From the NCBI RefSeq assembly GCF_007845675.1, contig NZ_VOBR01000020.1, positions 62,001-126,000 on the forward strand: a DNA stretch of 64,000 nucleotides. Direction: 5' to 3'. Below, piece by piece: positions 27,063-35,563 of this stretch. How positions within the stretch are numbered: position 1 is the first letter of the stretch; each line of letters starts with the position of its first letter. The DNA is from Lentzea tibetensis (GTDB lineage Bacteria > Actinomycetota > Actinomycetes > Mycobacteriales > Pseudonocardiaceae). The notes below the pieces were generated by a model. It was not told the DNA's origin. It worked only from the letters and a program-made list of their open reading frames with translations, and searched no databases. Both the position numbers and the translations under genes were made by a program.

Positions 27063-27640
27063 GGATCGCGGTTCTCGGAGCGGGGCACGTCGGCCCCGTG
27101 ATCGCGCGGCTCGCGGTTGCGGCCGGGTACGACGTGTCGATCGCGGCTTCCGGTGATCCGCAGGACATCGCGCTCATCGCGGAGTTCCTGGCACCGGGTG
27201 CCGAGCCGCGCTGGGCGGCCGACGCCGTCGGTGACGCGGACCTCGTCGTGCTCGCGATTCCGTGGCACCGGTTCACCTCCCTCGACCCCGGACCGCTGGC
27301 GGGCAAGGTCGTCGTGGACGCGATGAACGAGTGGCCGCCCGCCGACAGCCCCACCGGCACCAGCGAGCACGTCGCCGAGAAGCTCTCCGGCGCACAGGTG
27401 GTCAAGACGCTCAACCACATCGCCTACCACGAGATGGAAGAGCCACGCGGACGCGCGCTCGGCGTCGCCGGGGACGACCCGGCCGCGGTCGGCGTCGTAG
27501 CGACGTTCATCGAACGCCTCGGCTTCGACGCCGTCCGGGTGGGCGATCTCGCCGCCGGGCGGCTGCTCGAGCCCGCGGGCCCCGTCTTCGGGCTCGCGCT
27601 CACCAGATCGGAATTCGAACAGGCAGGAGGTCTGTTGTGA
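27059..27640 (+). CDS. NADPH-dependent F420 reductase-like protein
   Basis: A 193-residue Rossmann protein of the F420:NADP oxidoreductase-like family. It starts directly with MRIAVLGAGHVGPVIARLAVAAGY; further on come VVLAIPWHRF, VVVDAMNEW and VVKTLNHIAYHEM. The homologous enzymes move hydride between NADPH and cofactor F420, although many members are uncharacterised. It is translationally coupled on both sides (ATGA with the MarR gene, GTGA with the LLM gene). Next to a luciferase-like enzyme, it may provide reduced F420 or flavin for that partner. Confidence 0.85.
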   Translation: MRIAVLGAGHVGPVIARLAVAAGYDVSIAASGDPQDIALIAEFLAPGAEPRWAADAVGDADLVVLAIPWHRFTSLDPGPLAGKVVVDAMNEWPPADSPTGTSEHVAEKLSGAQVVKTLNHIAYHEMEEPRGRALGVAGDDPAAVGVVATFIERLGFDAVRVGDLAAGRLLEPAGPVFGLALTRSEFEQAGGLL

Positions 27641-28656
27641 TCACGTTCGGACTGGACACGTTCGGAGACGTCACGAACGATCGTGACGGCCACCCGTTGT
27701 CCCACGCGCAGACGATCCGCAACCTCGTCGAGGAAGGCGTGCTCGCCGAGCAGGTCGGCGTCGACTTCTTCGGCATCGGCGAACACCACACGCCGGACAT
27801 GCCGCTGTCGGCGGCCGACGTCGTGCTCGCCGCCATCGCCGCCCGCACCAGCCGGATCCACCTCGGCTCCGCGGTCACCGTGCTCAGCTCGGACGACCCG
27901 GTGCGGGTGTTCCAGCGCTACTCCACGCTCAACGCCGTGTCGGACGGCCGGGCCGAGGTCATACTCGGCCGCGGGTCGAGCATCGACTCGTTCCCGTTGT
28001 TCGGCTACGACCTGGCCGACTACGAGGACCTCTTCGAGGAGAAGACGAACCTGTTCGCGGAGCTGCTCAAGGGCGGCCCGGTGACCTGGCAGGGCAAGAC
28101 GCGCTCCTCGCTGCACGAGCAGGACGTGGTGCCGCACACCGAGCCGTTCCCCGCGTGGATCGGCGTCGGCGGCAGCCCGCAGTCGGTCGTGCGCGCCGCG
28201 GCGTACGGGTTCTCGCTGATGCTCGCCATCATCGGCGGGCACCCGTCGCGGTTCGCACCGTTCTCGAAGCTGTACCTGCAGGCGCTGCAGCGGTTCGGGC
28301 GCGACCCGCTGCCGATCGGCGTGCACTCCCCCGGCCACGTCGCCGCCACCGACGAGCAGGCGCGCGAGGAGTTCTGGCCGCACTACCGGGAGCTCATCAC
28401 CCGGCTCGGCAAGACGCGCGGGTTCGCCGTCCCTACCGAGGAGTCGTACGCACACGAGGTCGGCCCGCACGGCGCCCTGTTCGTCGGCTCACCCGAGACC
28501 GTCGCGCAGAAGATCGCCGCCACCCTCCGGGTGCTGCAGGCGAGTCGCTTCGACCTCAAGTACGGCATGGGCGGGCTGTCCCACTCCTCGCTCATGACCA
28601 CCATCGAGCTCTACGGAACGCAGGTCGTGCCGCGGGTGCGCGAGCTGATGGACTGA
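27637..28656 (+). CDS. LLM-class flavin/F420-dependent oxidoreductase
   Basis: A 339-residue luciferase-like monooxygenase TIM barrel. FGIGEHHTPDMPLSAADVVL, RIHLGSAVTVLSSDDPVRVF, SDGRAEVILGRGS and PAWIGVGGSPQSVVRAA are family signatures. Members use reduced FMN or F420 to oxidise or reduce diverse substrates. The GTG start lies in the stop of the reductase gene and has GGAGG upstream. The three-gene MarR-reductase-LLM operon looks like an inducible response to an electrophile or xenobiotic. Downstream are 240 bases without a gene. Confidence 0.9.
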   Translation: MITFGLDTFGDVTNDRDGHPLSHAQTIRNLVEEGVLAEQVGVDFFGIGEHHTPDMPLSAADVVLAAIAARTSRIHLGSAVTVLSSDDPVRVFQRYSTLNAVSDGRAEVILGRGSSIDSFPLFGYDLADYEDLFEEKTNLFAELLKGGPVTWQGKTRSSLHEQDVVPHTEPFPAWIGVGGSPQSVVRAAAYGFSLMLAIIGGHPSRFAPFSKLYLQALQRFGRDPLPIGVHSPGHVAATDEQAREEFWPHYRELITRLGKTRGFAVPTEESYAHEVGPHGALFVGSPETVAQKIAATLRVLQASRFDLKYGMGGLSHSSLMTTIELYGTQVVPRVRELMD

Positions 28657-28840
28657 CCGTGATCACAGTCGGCACAGCAGGTGATCCCGAGCGATCGGCG
28701 CAGCCGCGCAGTACCGGCCACGAGTCCGGGAGCTATTTTTGGTCAACACTGAAGCAATAGTGATCCTAAAGCGTTGAACCGGGATCAGTCGCCTGACAGA
28801 CGTCCGATGTCAAGGGTTCGATGTAATCGCTCTCACGCAT
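28657..28840. other. Intergenic region
   Basis: Between the LLM gene and the terminator of the GH79-like gene I see no gene. It contains an AT-richer patch near 28733-28775 (TATTTTTGG and CAATAGTGATCC) unlike the surroundings, but no convincing promoter, hairpin or RNA. Confidence 0.4.
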
Positions 28841-28884
28841 GAAGACGGCCACGCGGTGGCGTCTGCCTCCGCGTGGCCGTCTTC
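28841..28884. terminator. Hairpin terminator after GH79-like gene
   Basis: A perfect 15-bp stem (GAAGACGGCCACGCG with its complement at 28870-28884) with a 14-base loop begins 12 bases after the GH79-like stop. It has no T-run, as is usual for actinomycete terminators. Confidence 0.75.
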
Positions 28885-28896
28885 GTGCGAGCCGGG

Positions 28897-30237
28897 TCAG
28901 CCGGTCGTCACCAGCACCGCGCTGTGCGCCGGAACGTTGACCTTGGTCTTCTTGCCGGAGACGGGCACCGTCTTGGGCAGCGGGGTGAACGCCGCGTTCT
29001 TGCCGACCTTCGAGCCCGCGATCGTGATGGCGGTGGAGTCCAGCGACGGCGCGGTCAGCACGTAGACGCGCGCCTTGCTCGCTCCCGAGGGCAGGGTGAT
29101 GGTCGCGGTCACCGCGGCCCCGCCCTTGTTGTTGACGAACGCGTTGTTGCCGATGCCCCACGCGGTGATGTCCGAGCCGCCGGTCACGGACGCGGCGTGG
29201 TACGCGCCGGGCCCGGCCAGCTTCCAGAGCAGCTCACCGTAGTAGACACCTTGCACACCAACGGGATCGAGCCCGGAGTACTTGATCGGCGAGTAGTGCA
29301 GCGGGAACTGCGTCGAGGTGCCGCCGTGGAAGTTGATGCCCGAGCCGCGCCGGGCCGCGACGCCCGACAGGTAGTCCAGCGACCACAACGCCGCGGCCTG
29401 CACATCGCTCACCCCGGCCGCGCCGCCGTGGTAGTAGTTGTTCGCCTCGGTGACGCGCCACTGCGGGATTCCGTTGGCAGACCAGGCTTTCTCCATGGCC
29501 GCCGAGGCGTTCGGCAGCCTGCCCGACGAGTTCGACGCCAGCATCCCGGGGATGGAGGCCTCGGTGTTGCGGGCGATGTACTGATGCGTGGACAGGATCT
29601 TCGCGCCCTTGTCCTTCTGGGTGCGGGCGAAGTCCTCGGCCCACGCGGTCTTGTTCGCCTCACCGGGACCGTCGAACTTCGCGCCGGGCACCTTCGCCCT
29701 GATCGCGTCGGCGAACGAGGTGTACAGCGCCTCGTACTCCGGCCACGTCTTGACGTAGACGTTCGGCTCGTTGCCGATCTCGAACGCCACCAGGTCCTCA
29801 CCCAGCACCTTCGCCGCGACCGCCGCCTCCTCCGCGGCCTTCGCCGGGGTGTTGGTCTTGAGGTTGAGACCGTAGACGACCTTCCACCCCGTGGCCTTCA
29901 GGAACAGCGAGAGCTCACGCACGTCGGACGGCGCGACCTCCTTCTCCGAGCCACCCGCGCCATCGGGGTTCCAGCCGGTCATGTCGACCAGGTTGCCGCC
30001 GATGCGCAGCAGGCTGGGACCGAGCAGCCTGAACAGCTTCACCAGGTCGGCGTTGCGCGCGTTGAACATGCGCGCCCCGACCCGGTCCTTCTCGTAGCTG
30101 AAACCGGCGAAGTCCGTGCCGACGCGGCTCTTGCTCGCCGGGTCGACCGACACGGACACGGCGGGTGCGGCATGAGCGGACGAACCACTGAAGACGATCA
30201 ACGACGTGATTACCGCGACGACCGCAGCTCGACGCAT
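28897..30237 (-). CDS. Secreted GH79-like glycoside hydrolase
   Basis: A 446-residue exported enzyme resembling glycoside hydrolase family 79 (beta-glucuronidase/heparanase type). A signal peptide (residues 1-23, ending AHA) is followed by a TIM-barrel domain: LLRIGGNLVDMTGW, the acid/base Glu157 in FEIGNEPNVYV, and the likely nucleophile Glu264 in WRVTEANNYYHGG. A C-terminal beta-sandwich (from about residue 370) completes the usual layout. Substrates of the family are glucuronic-acid-containing polysaccharides or arabinogalactan; the exact one is unknown. ATG 30237 has GGGAGGG upstream. It stands alone, with a strong terminator. Confidence 0.8.
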   Translation of the reverse strand: MRRAAVVAVITSLIVFSGSSAHAAPAVSVSVDPASKSRVGTDFAGFSYEKDRVGARMFNARNADLVKLFRLLGPSLLRIGGNLVDMTGWNPDGAGGSEKEVAPSDVRELSLFLKATGWKVVYGLNLKTNTPAKAAEEAAVAAKVLGEDLVAFEIGNEPNVYVKTWPEYEALYTSFADAIRAKVPGAKFDGPGEANKTAWAEDFARTQKDKGAKILSTHQYIARNTEASIPGMLASNSSGRLPNASAAMEKAWSANGIPQWRVTEANNYYHGGAAGVSDVQAAALWSLDYLSGVAARRGSGINFHGGTSTQFPLHYSPIKYSGLDPVGVQGVYYGELLWKLAGPGAYHAASVTGGSDITAWGIGNNAFVNNKGGAAVTATITLPSGASKARVYVLTAPSLDSTAITIAGSKVGKNAAFTPLPKTVPVSGKKTKVNVPAHSAVLVTTG

Positions 30238-30480
30238 CGAGATTCCCTCCCACGGGTGCCTGCGGCGGCTGTCCGACTATAGATCGGATGTCTTCAGGGG
30301 TAAATCCTCGCCACCCGCACGCCGGACACGTCCCGCACAGTTGGAGACCTGCGCTGATGCTCTAGATCTCTGGCGAACCGTGAACGCGGAACGAAAGTCG
30401 CGCTCTACTCCGCGTACTCGGCTGAAAGTAACGATTGAATCCGCAGCTGTCGTGCCGCTGGCGATCCGCTGACACGGATC

Positions 30481-30486
30481 TAGACT
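30481..30486 (+). promoter_or_regulatory. Leaderless-type -10 element before Mo regulator
   Basis: TAGACT lies seven bases before ATG 30494 and no Shine-Dalgarno is visible, which suggests that the molybdate operon begins with a leaderless transcript. The rest of 30238-30480 shows no gene. Confidence 0.45.
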
Positions 30487-30493
30487 CCGATTC

Positions 30494-30892
30494 ATGCCGA
30501 ATCTGCGGATCAGCGAGGCCGCCGCGCTGCTGGGTGTCAGCGACGACACCGTGCGCCGGTGGATCGACCAGGGCCGTCTGAGCTCGATCGTGCTCGACAA
30601 CGGCCGCAAGGCGGTGGACGGCGCCGAGCTGGCCGCGTTCGCGCAGCAGCTGTCGGAGGCGACCGAGACCGGCGCGACGGTCGCGGCGTCCGCGCGCAAC
30701 CGGATGCGCGGCATCGTCACCCGCGTCATCAAGGACGGCGTGATGGCGCAGGTCGACATGCAGGCGGGCCCGTTCCGGATCGTGTCGCTGATGAGCCGCG
30801 AGTCCGCCGAGGAGCTCGGTCTCGAGGTCGGCAGTGTCGCCGTGGCCTCCATCAAGTCCACCCACGTCGTCGTCGAGATCCCGGAGGCCTGA
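30494..30892 (+). CDS. Molybdate-responsive regulator, HTH plus TOBE/Mop domain
   Basis: A 132-residue protein. Residues 1-50 are an excisionase/MerR-like helix-turn-helix (LRISEAAALLGVSDDTVRRWIDQG). Residues 65-132 form a Mop/TOBE molybdate-binding domain (SARNRMRGIVTRVIKDGVMAQVDMQ as a continuous region, with SLMSRESAEELGLEVG). This layout is the actinobacterial counterpart of ModE. It probably senses molybdate and controls the adjacent modABC genes, which begin one base after its stop. Confidence 0.88.
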   Translation: MPNLRISEAAALLGVSDDTVRRWIDQGRLSSIVLDNGRKAVDGAELAAFAQQLSEATETGATVAASARNRMRGIVTRVIKDGVMAQVDMQAGPFRIVSLMSRESAEELGLEVGSVAVASIKSTHVVVEIPEA

Positions 30893-30893
30893 G

Positions 30894-31667
30894 ATGAAGA
30901 AGCTGCTGGCTGCCGTCGCAGCGGCCGTGGCACTGGCGGGCTGCGGCGTGTCGGGCCCCGGTCTCGTCCCTCCCACCAGCCCGCCTGCCGTCACCGGCGA
31001 GATCACCGTGTTCGCCGCCGCGTCGCTCACCGAGTCGTTCAAGGAGCTGGGCGCGGAGTTCGAGGCGGCCAACCCCGGCTCGAAGGTCAACTTCAACTTC
31101 GCTGGTAGCTCCGCTCTCGCGCAGCAGATCAACCAGGGTGCGCCCGCCGACGTGTTCGCCTCGGCCGCGCCGGCGAACATGAAGCAGGTCACGGACACCG
31201 GCGCCGTCACCGCCTCGCCGACGACGTTCGTGAAGAACACGCTGCAGATCGTCGTGCCCAAGGGCAACCCCGGCAAGATCAGCGGGCTGCCGGACTTCGC
31301 CCAGGCCGACAAGAAGATCGCGTTGTGCGCGGAGCAGGTGCCGTGCGGTGCGGCGGCCAAGAAGGTGTTCCAGGTCGCGAAGGTCACGCCCGCGCCGGAC
31401 ACGCTGGAACAGGACGTGAAGGCTGTGCTCACCAAGGTGCAGCTCGGTGAGGTCGACGGCGCGCTCGTGTACCGCACGGACGTCAAGGCCGCGGGCGACA
31501 AGGTCCAGGGCATCGAGTTCGCCGAGGCCGACCAGGCGGTCAACGACTACCCGATCGCCCCGCTGGCCAAGGCGCCCAACGCCGCGGCGGCCAAGGCGTT
31601 CGTCGACTACGTCCTGTCGGACAAGGGGCGCAAGGCGCTCGCCGAAGCCGGCTTCGCGGCACCGTGA
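30894..31667 (+). CDS. modA: Molybdate ABC transporter substrate-binding lipoprotein
   Basis: A 257-residue exported lipoprotein with a signal peptide ending in LAGC (lipidated Cys17). The ModA fold is marked by ITVFAAASLTESFKELG, NFNFAGSSALAQQI, GAPADVFASA and, near the end, GALVYRTDVKAAG. It captures molybdate or tungstate outside the cell and delivers it to ModB. The start codon immediately follows the regulator stop, and its own stop overlaps the modB start (GTGA). Confidence 0.95.
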   Translation: MKKLLAAVAAAVALAGCGVSGPGLVPPTSPPAVTGEITVFAAASLTESFKELGAEFEAANPGSKVNFNFAGSSALAQQINQGAPADVFASAAPANMKQVTDTGAVTASPTTFVKNTLQIVVPKGNPGKISGLPDFAQADKKIALCAEQVPCGAAAKKVFQVAKVTPAPDTLEQDVKAVLTKVQLGEVDGALVYRTDVKAAGDKVQGIEFAEADQAVNDYPIAPLAKAPNAAAAKAFVDYVLSDKGRKALAEAGFAAP

Positions 31668-32467
31668 CCAAGACCCGAACGGCTCGGGGACGGCGGCCTG
31701 TCGTCCTCGTGCTGCCCGCGCTGATCGGGCTCGCGTTCCTGCTCGTCCCGCTGGCGGGCCTGCTCGCCAAGGCACCGTGGGCGACCCTGCCGAGCCAGCT
31801 GTTCAGCCCCGAGGTCGGCCAGGCGCTCCAGCTCTCCCTGGTGTGCGCGAGCCTGGCCACCGTGATCTGCCTGCTGTTCGGCGTCCCGCTCGCGTGGCTG
31901 CTGGCCCGCGGCGACGTGCCCGGCCGCGGGTTCCTGCGCGCGCTGGTGACGGTTCCGCTCGTGCTGCCACCGGTCGTCGGAGGCGTCGCGCTGCTGCTGG
32001 TGCTCGGCAGGCGCGGGCTCGTCGGCCAGTACCTCGACCAGTGGTTCGGCGTCTCGCTCCCCTTCACCACCACCGGTGTCGTGCTGGCCGAGGCGTTCGT
32101 CGCGATGCCGTTCCTCGTCATCTCCGTCGAAGGCGCGTTGCGCGCGGCGGATCCGCGGTTCGAGGAAGCCGCCGCCACGCTCGGCGCGTCGCGCTGGCTC
32201 ACGTTCCGCCGGGTGACCCTGCCGTCGGTCATGCCCGGTGTCGTCGCCGGCACCGTGCTGTGCTGGGCCCGCGCGCTCGGCGAGTTCGGCGCCACCATCA
32301 CCTTCGCCGGCAACTTCCCCGGCAAGACCACCACCATGCCGCTCGCGGTCTACCTCGCGCTGGAGACCGATCCGGACGCGGCGATCGTGCTCAGCATCGT
32401 GCTGCTGCTCGTGTCCGTCGGGGTGCTGGCCGGCCTGCGCGACCGCTGGATCGGTGGCGCGACATGA
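31664..32467 (+). CDS. modB: Molybdate ABC transporter permease
   Basis: A 267-residue membrane permease with about six transmembrane helices. The binding-protein-dependent transport signature is EEAAATLGASRWLTFRRVTLP, where the cytoplasmic loop docks on the ATPase, and ALGEFGATITFAGNFPGKT is typical of ModB. It forms the channel for molybdate. The GTG start overlaps the modA stop, and its stop overlaps the modC ATG, so the three subunits are translated in a coupled series. Confidence 0.95.
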   Translation: MTKTRTARGRRPVVLVLPALIGLAFLLVPLAGLLAKAPWATLPSQLFSPEVGQALQLSLVCASLATVICLLFGVPLAWLLARGDVPGRGFLRALVTVPLVLPPVVGGVALLLVLGRRGLVGQYLDQWFGVSLPFTTTGVVLAEAFVAMPFLVISVEGALRAADPRFEEAAATLGASRWLTFRRVTLPSVMPGVVAGTVLCWARALGEFGATITFAGNFPGKTTTMPLAVYLALETDPDAAIVLSIVLLLVSVGVLAGLRDRWIGGAT

Positions 32468-33495
32468 CGTTGCACGCCGCCCTGCACGTCACCCGCGAGA
32501 CGTTCGCGCTCGACGTCGACCTCACGATCGAGCCCGGCGAGGTCGTCGCACTGCTCGGCCCCAACGGCGCGGGCAAGACCACCGCGCTGCGCGCGCTCGC
32601 CGGACTCCTGGTGAGCGACAGCACGATCCGGCTCGGTGAGTCCACCTGGGACGACCTGCCCGCCGAGCGACGGCCGATCGGCGTGGTGTTCCAGGACTAC
32701 CTGCTCTTCGCACACATGACCGCACTCGACAACGTCGCGTTCGGCCTGCGCGCCCGCGGCACCCGCAAGGCCGACGCCAACGCGGTGGCGGCGCGCTGGC
32801 TCGACCAGGTCGGCCTCGCCGAGTTCGCCGGAGCCAAGCCCCGCACCCTGTCCGGTGGCCAGGCCCAGCGCGTCGCACTCGCCCGCGCACTGGCCACCGA
32901 CCCCGAACTGCTGCTGCTCGACGAACCACTCGCCGCACTGGACGCGAGCACCCGGCTCCGGGTGCGCTCCGAGCTCGGACGGCACCTGCGGGACTACCCC
33001 GGCCACACGCTGCTGGTCACCCACGACCCGCTCGACGCCATGGTGCTCGCCGACCGGCTCGTCATACTCGAGAACGGCCGCGTGGTGCAGCACGGCACAC
33101 CGCGCGAGGTGGTCCGGCAGCCGCGCACCGACTACGTCGCCCACCTCGTCGGCCTCAACTTCTACCGCGGCACCGCCGACGGCACGGAGATCCACCTCGA
33201 CGAGGGCGGCGCACTCACCGTCGCCGAGCCGGTGTCCGGCCCGGTGCACGTGGTGTTCCCGCCCAGCGCGGTGAGCCTGTACCCGGAGAAACCCGTTGGC
33301 AGCCCGCGCAACACGTGGCCCGCCACGGTCGCCGGGATCGAGCAGCACGCGCACACCACCCGCGTCGAGCTCGACGGCACGCCGACCGTGCTGGCCGACA
33401 TCACCACCGCGACCGTCGCCGAACTGCGCCTGCAGCCCGGCGACCCGCTGTGGGTCTCGTTGAAGGCGACCGAGATCCACACCTACCCGCGCTGA
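32464..33495 (+). CDS. modC: Molybdate ABC transporter ATP-binding protein
   Basis: A 343-residue ABC ATPase. Walker A is GPNGAGKTTALRAL, the Q-loop is VFQDYLLFAHMT, the signature is LSGGQAQRVALARAL, Walker B is LLLLDEPLAALD, and the switch His is in VTHDP. The C-terminal part (about 225-343) has TOBE-like strands, consistent with substrate feedback control in ModC. It powers ModAB molybdate import. The ATG overlaps the modB stop. The following 146 bases hold no gene I can support. Confidence 0.95.
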   Translation: MTLHAALHVTRETFALDVDLTIEPGEVVALLGPNGAGKTTALRALAGLLVSDSTIRLGESTWDDLPAERRPIGVVFQDYLLFAHMTALDNVAFGLRARGTRKADANAVAARWLDQVGLAEFAGAKPRTLSGGQAQRVALARALATDPELLLLDEPLAALDASTRLRVRSELGRHLRDYPGHTLLVTHDPLDAMVLADRLVILENGRVVQHGTPREVVRQPRTDYVAHLVGLNFYRGTADGTEIHLDEGGALTVAEPVSGPVHVVFPPSAVSLYPEKPVGSPRNTWPATVAGIEQHAHTTRVELDGTPTVLADITTATVAELRLQPGDPLWVSLKATEIHTYPR

Positions 33496-33641
33496 TCAGA
33501 CCTCAGCAGTCCTGCGGGCCTTCGTCGAACAGGTGGAACTTATCGAAACGTATGCACGGCACAAGGACTGCCGAACGGCGGTTCCGCCGCGGCTCGGCGC
33601 CTGGTTGAGATAGGGGTCGCCGCCGCGTGAAAGGAGCGCGC

Positions 33642-34259
33642 GTGCGTCCGTCCACATTGGTACTCGTCGTCATGGCGATGTGCCTCGGCCCGGCCCCCAC
33701 CGCCGGCGCCGCCACGACGTACACCTACAGCTACGAGAACGACTACGAGGGCTGGGTCGCCAAGACCGACCAGGACACCGGGGTCCCCGAGTGCCGCCCG
33801 CACGACTCGTCGGTGACGCGGTCGGCCCGAAGAGCCCGCGACGGCGTCCACAGCGTCGACTTCGGCACGCACGGCCGGAGCGACTGCGGTCTGCTCTGGA
33901 TCGAGCGCGAGTTCGACGTCGGCACCGCGGCACCGGTCGAGGTGGACCTGTCGTTCTGGGTCTGGAGCGACGACAAGGGGGACATCGGCACCGGCGGCGT
34001 CAACCACGTGAACGCCTCGGTGCGCGCGAGCTGCGTCACCGATCCGGGCCGCGGAACCAAGGGCGGCTGGGACGGCTTCGCCGACCTCGGCTCGCTGGGT
34101 CACCGGGACGGGCCCGGCTGGTTCCTCTACCGCCACAAGGCCAAGCTCACCCCGAGCCCCAGCGGACGCATCTGCGTCGGCCAGGCCGTGATGATCGCGT
34201 CCACGTACAGCTTCATCAAGCACTACCACCTCGACCAGACCACGATCACGATCTCCTGA
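33642..34259 (+). CDS. Secreted protein of unknown function
   Basis: A 205-residue exported protein. The signal peptide (about residues 1-28, VLVVMAMCLGPAPTAGA) is followed by a beta-rich mature domain beginning TTYTYSYENDYEGW, with SVDFGTHGRSDCGLLWIERE and VDLSFWVWSDDKG. It resembles a carbohydrate-binding or jelly-roll module, but I cannot name a family. Cysteines at ECRP, DCGL, SCVT and ICVG could form two disulfides. GTG 33642 is chosen because AAGGAG lies five bases upstream; an upstream GTG at 33627 lacks such a site. The stop overlaps the end of the converging PucR-like gene by 14 bases. Confidence 0.75.
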   Translation: MRPSTLVLVVMAMCLGPAPTAGAATTYTYSYENDYEGWVAKTDQDTGVPECRPHDSSVTRSARRARDGVHSVDFGTHGRSDCGLLWIEREFDVGTAAPVEVDLSFWVWSDDKGDIGTGGVNHVNASVRASCVTDPGRGTKGGWDGFADLGSLGHRDGPGWFLYRHKAKLTPSPSGRICVGQAVMIASTYSFIKHYHLDQTTITIS

Positions 34260-35430
34260 GCGGACCTGGCTGGACCCCGCGGTCGATCCAGGTGCGCAGC
34301 GCCCACCACGTGTGGAGGGTGGTGAGCACGTGGGAACGCCGCGACCGCGGGGTCTCGCCGAGATCGATGTCCGTCAGTTCCGCCAGGCGGTCGAGCCGGT
34401 AGCGAACGGTGTTGGCGTGGATGTGCAACGCGGTCGCCGTGGCGCTGATCCTCCGGCCGTGGTCCAGGTAGCACAGCGCGGTCGCCGCTATCTCCTGGTG
34501 GAACGAGCTCTTCGGGTCGAGCAGGTGCAGGAGCTCGTCGGCCAGGGCACCGGCCATCTCCGGGTGGGCGGCCAGCGCCGTCTCCGCGGCCAGCTCGATG
34601 AGCAGGTGAACGCCGTGCGCTCCCCGTGCCGACGCCGCCGCGAGTGCCTGCGCGCAGATCGGGTACGTCCCGCGCAACGACGTCAATGCGGTGGCGGGAG
34701 AGACCACGAGCAGGGGCGCGTCGTCGTCCGGCCAGCACGGCGGGTCGTCGGTCAGGCCCGCCAGTCGTCCCTCGACCAGTCCGTACAGACCGCCGAAGGG
34801 GTGCAGGCGTTGTTCGAGTGCTCTGGCGTGGCTCGGGTCGGTCACCTCCGAGACGACGCAGTGGTAGCGGCTGCCGGGGCGCAGGCCCGCCCGGTTCAGC
34901 TCCGCCGGGTCTGGGAAGTCGTCGTCCGGCACCAGGAGGCGGCGCAGCACCTGGGTGTTCAGGTCGCGGGCCGTGCGGGCCAGTTGGAGCTCGGCGGTGT
35001 GGTAGCCGCTGATGATGTGGCGTTCGACGGCGCCGACGTAGTGGTCCACGTCGATGATGAAGTCCAGGATCGTGGTGTCGTCGACACCGATCCCGCGGGC
35101 CAGCTCGACGCCCGCCCGGATCAGTTCGTTGCGGCCCGCGTTCAAGCCGCGCAGCAGCCCCGCGATGGAGACGCCCTGCGCCGCGCGGTCGGCCCCCAGC
35201 GCCTGTGCCGCGGAGAAGTCGCCGTCGTCGTGCTCGTCGCCGCGTTCGAGGTGGGCGACGCCCTCGGTCAGCAGGGTGGTGATGTGCCTGCGGTTCTCCG
35301 CTTCCGGCAGCCGGGCCACCTCGGGTGAGTTCTCGCGGGCGGCCTCGACGACCCTCGTCACGACCTTGTCGTCGGCGGCCATGGCCGCCATCACCTGCAG
35401 GGCGATCGCAGTCATCCGCTGGTCCCGCAC
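34246..35430 (-). CDS. PucR-type transcriptional regulator
   Basis: A 394-residue regulator with an N-terminal helical region (LLTEGVAHLERG, GVSIAGLLRGLNAGRNELIRAG), a central degenerate GGDEF-like segment, and a C-terminal PucR helix-turn-helix (about 325-385: ALCYLDHGRRISATATALHIHANTV in part, RYRLDRLAELTDIDLGE). GTG 35430 is preferred to the longer frame because GGAGG lies four bases upstream. It is divergent from a Tat-exported flavoprotein dehydrogenase, its probable target; an inverted repeat in the shared promoter region is a likely site. Confidence 0.82.
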   Translation of the reverse strand: MRDQRMTAIALQVMAAMAADDKVVTRVVEAARENSPEVARLPEAENRRHITTLLTEGVAHLERGDEHDDGDFSAAQALGADRAAQGVSIAGLLRGLNAGRNELIRAGVELARGIGVDDTTILDFIIDVDHYVGAVERHIISGYHTAELQLARTARDLNTQVLRRLLVPDDDFPDPAELNRAGLRPGSRYHCVVSEVTDPSHARALEQRLHPFGGLYGLVEGRLAGLTDDPPCWPDDDAPLLVVSPATALTSLRGTYPICAQALAAASARGAHGVHLLIELAAETALAAHPEMAGALADELLHLLDPKSSFHQEIAATALCYLDHGRRISATATALHIHANTVRYRLDRLAELTDIDLGETPRSRRSHVLTTLHTWWALRTWIDRGVQPGPLRRS

Positions 35431-35446
35431 AGCACCTCCGGGACGT

Positions 35447-35529
35447 CGTTGTGGCTGGGACACAACGGGGTCGATGGCGTTTGGTGGCGCGACCCTATCT
35501 GCGCCCGGTCTCTTCCTGGTTACGTTGTG
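35447..35529. promoter_or_regulatory. Repeated CGTTGTG motifs between PucR gene and dehydrogenase
   Basis: CGTTGTG (35447-35453) and CACAACG (35461-35467) form an inverted repeat with a seven-base spacer. A third CGTTGTG lies at 35523-35529, close to the ribosome site of the dehydrogenase gene. This is a plausible operator for the adjacent PucR-type regulator. Confidence 0.45.
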
Positions 35530-35563
35530 TCAACCCGCGAGCAGATCGACGGAGGACTCAACG

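Noticed and set aside
28733-28775. AT-rich patch considered as a small RNA or promoter
   Set aside because: No hairpin, -35/-10 pair or conserved feature could be defined; listed only as intergenic sequence.
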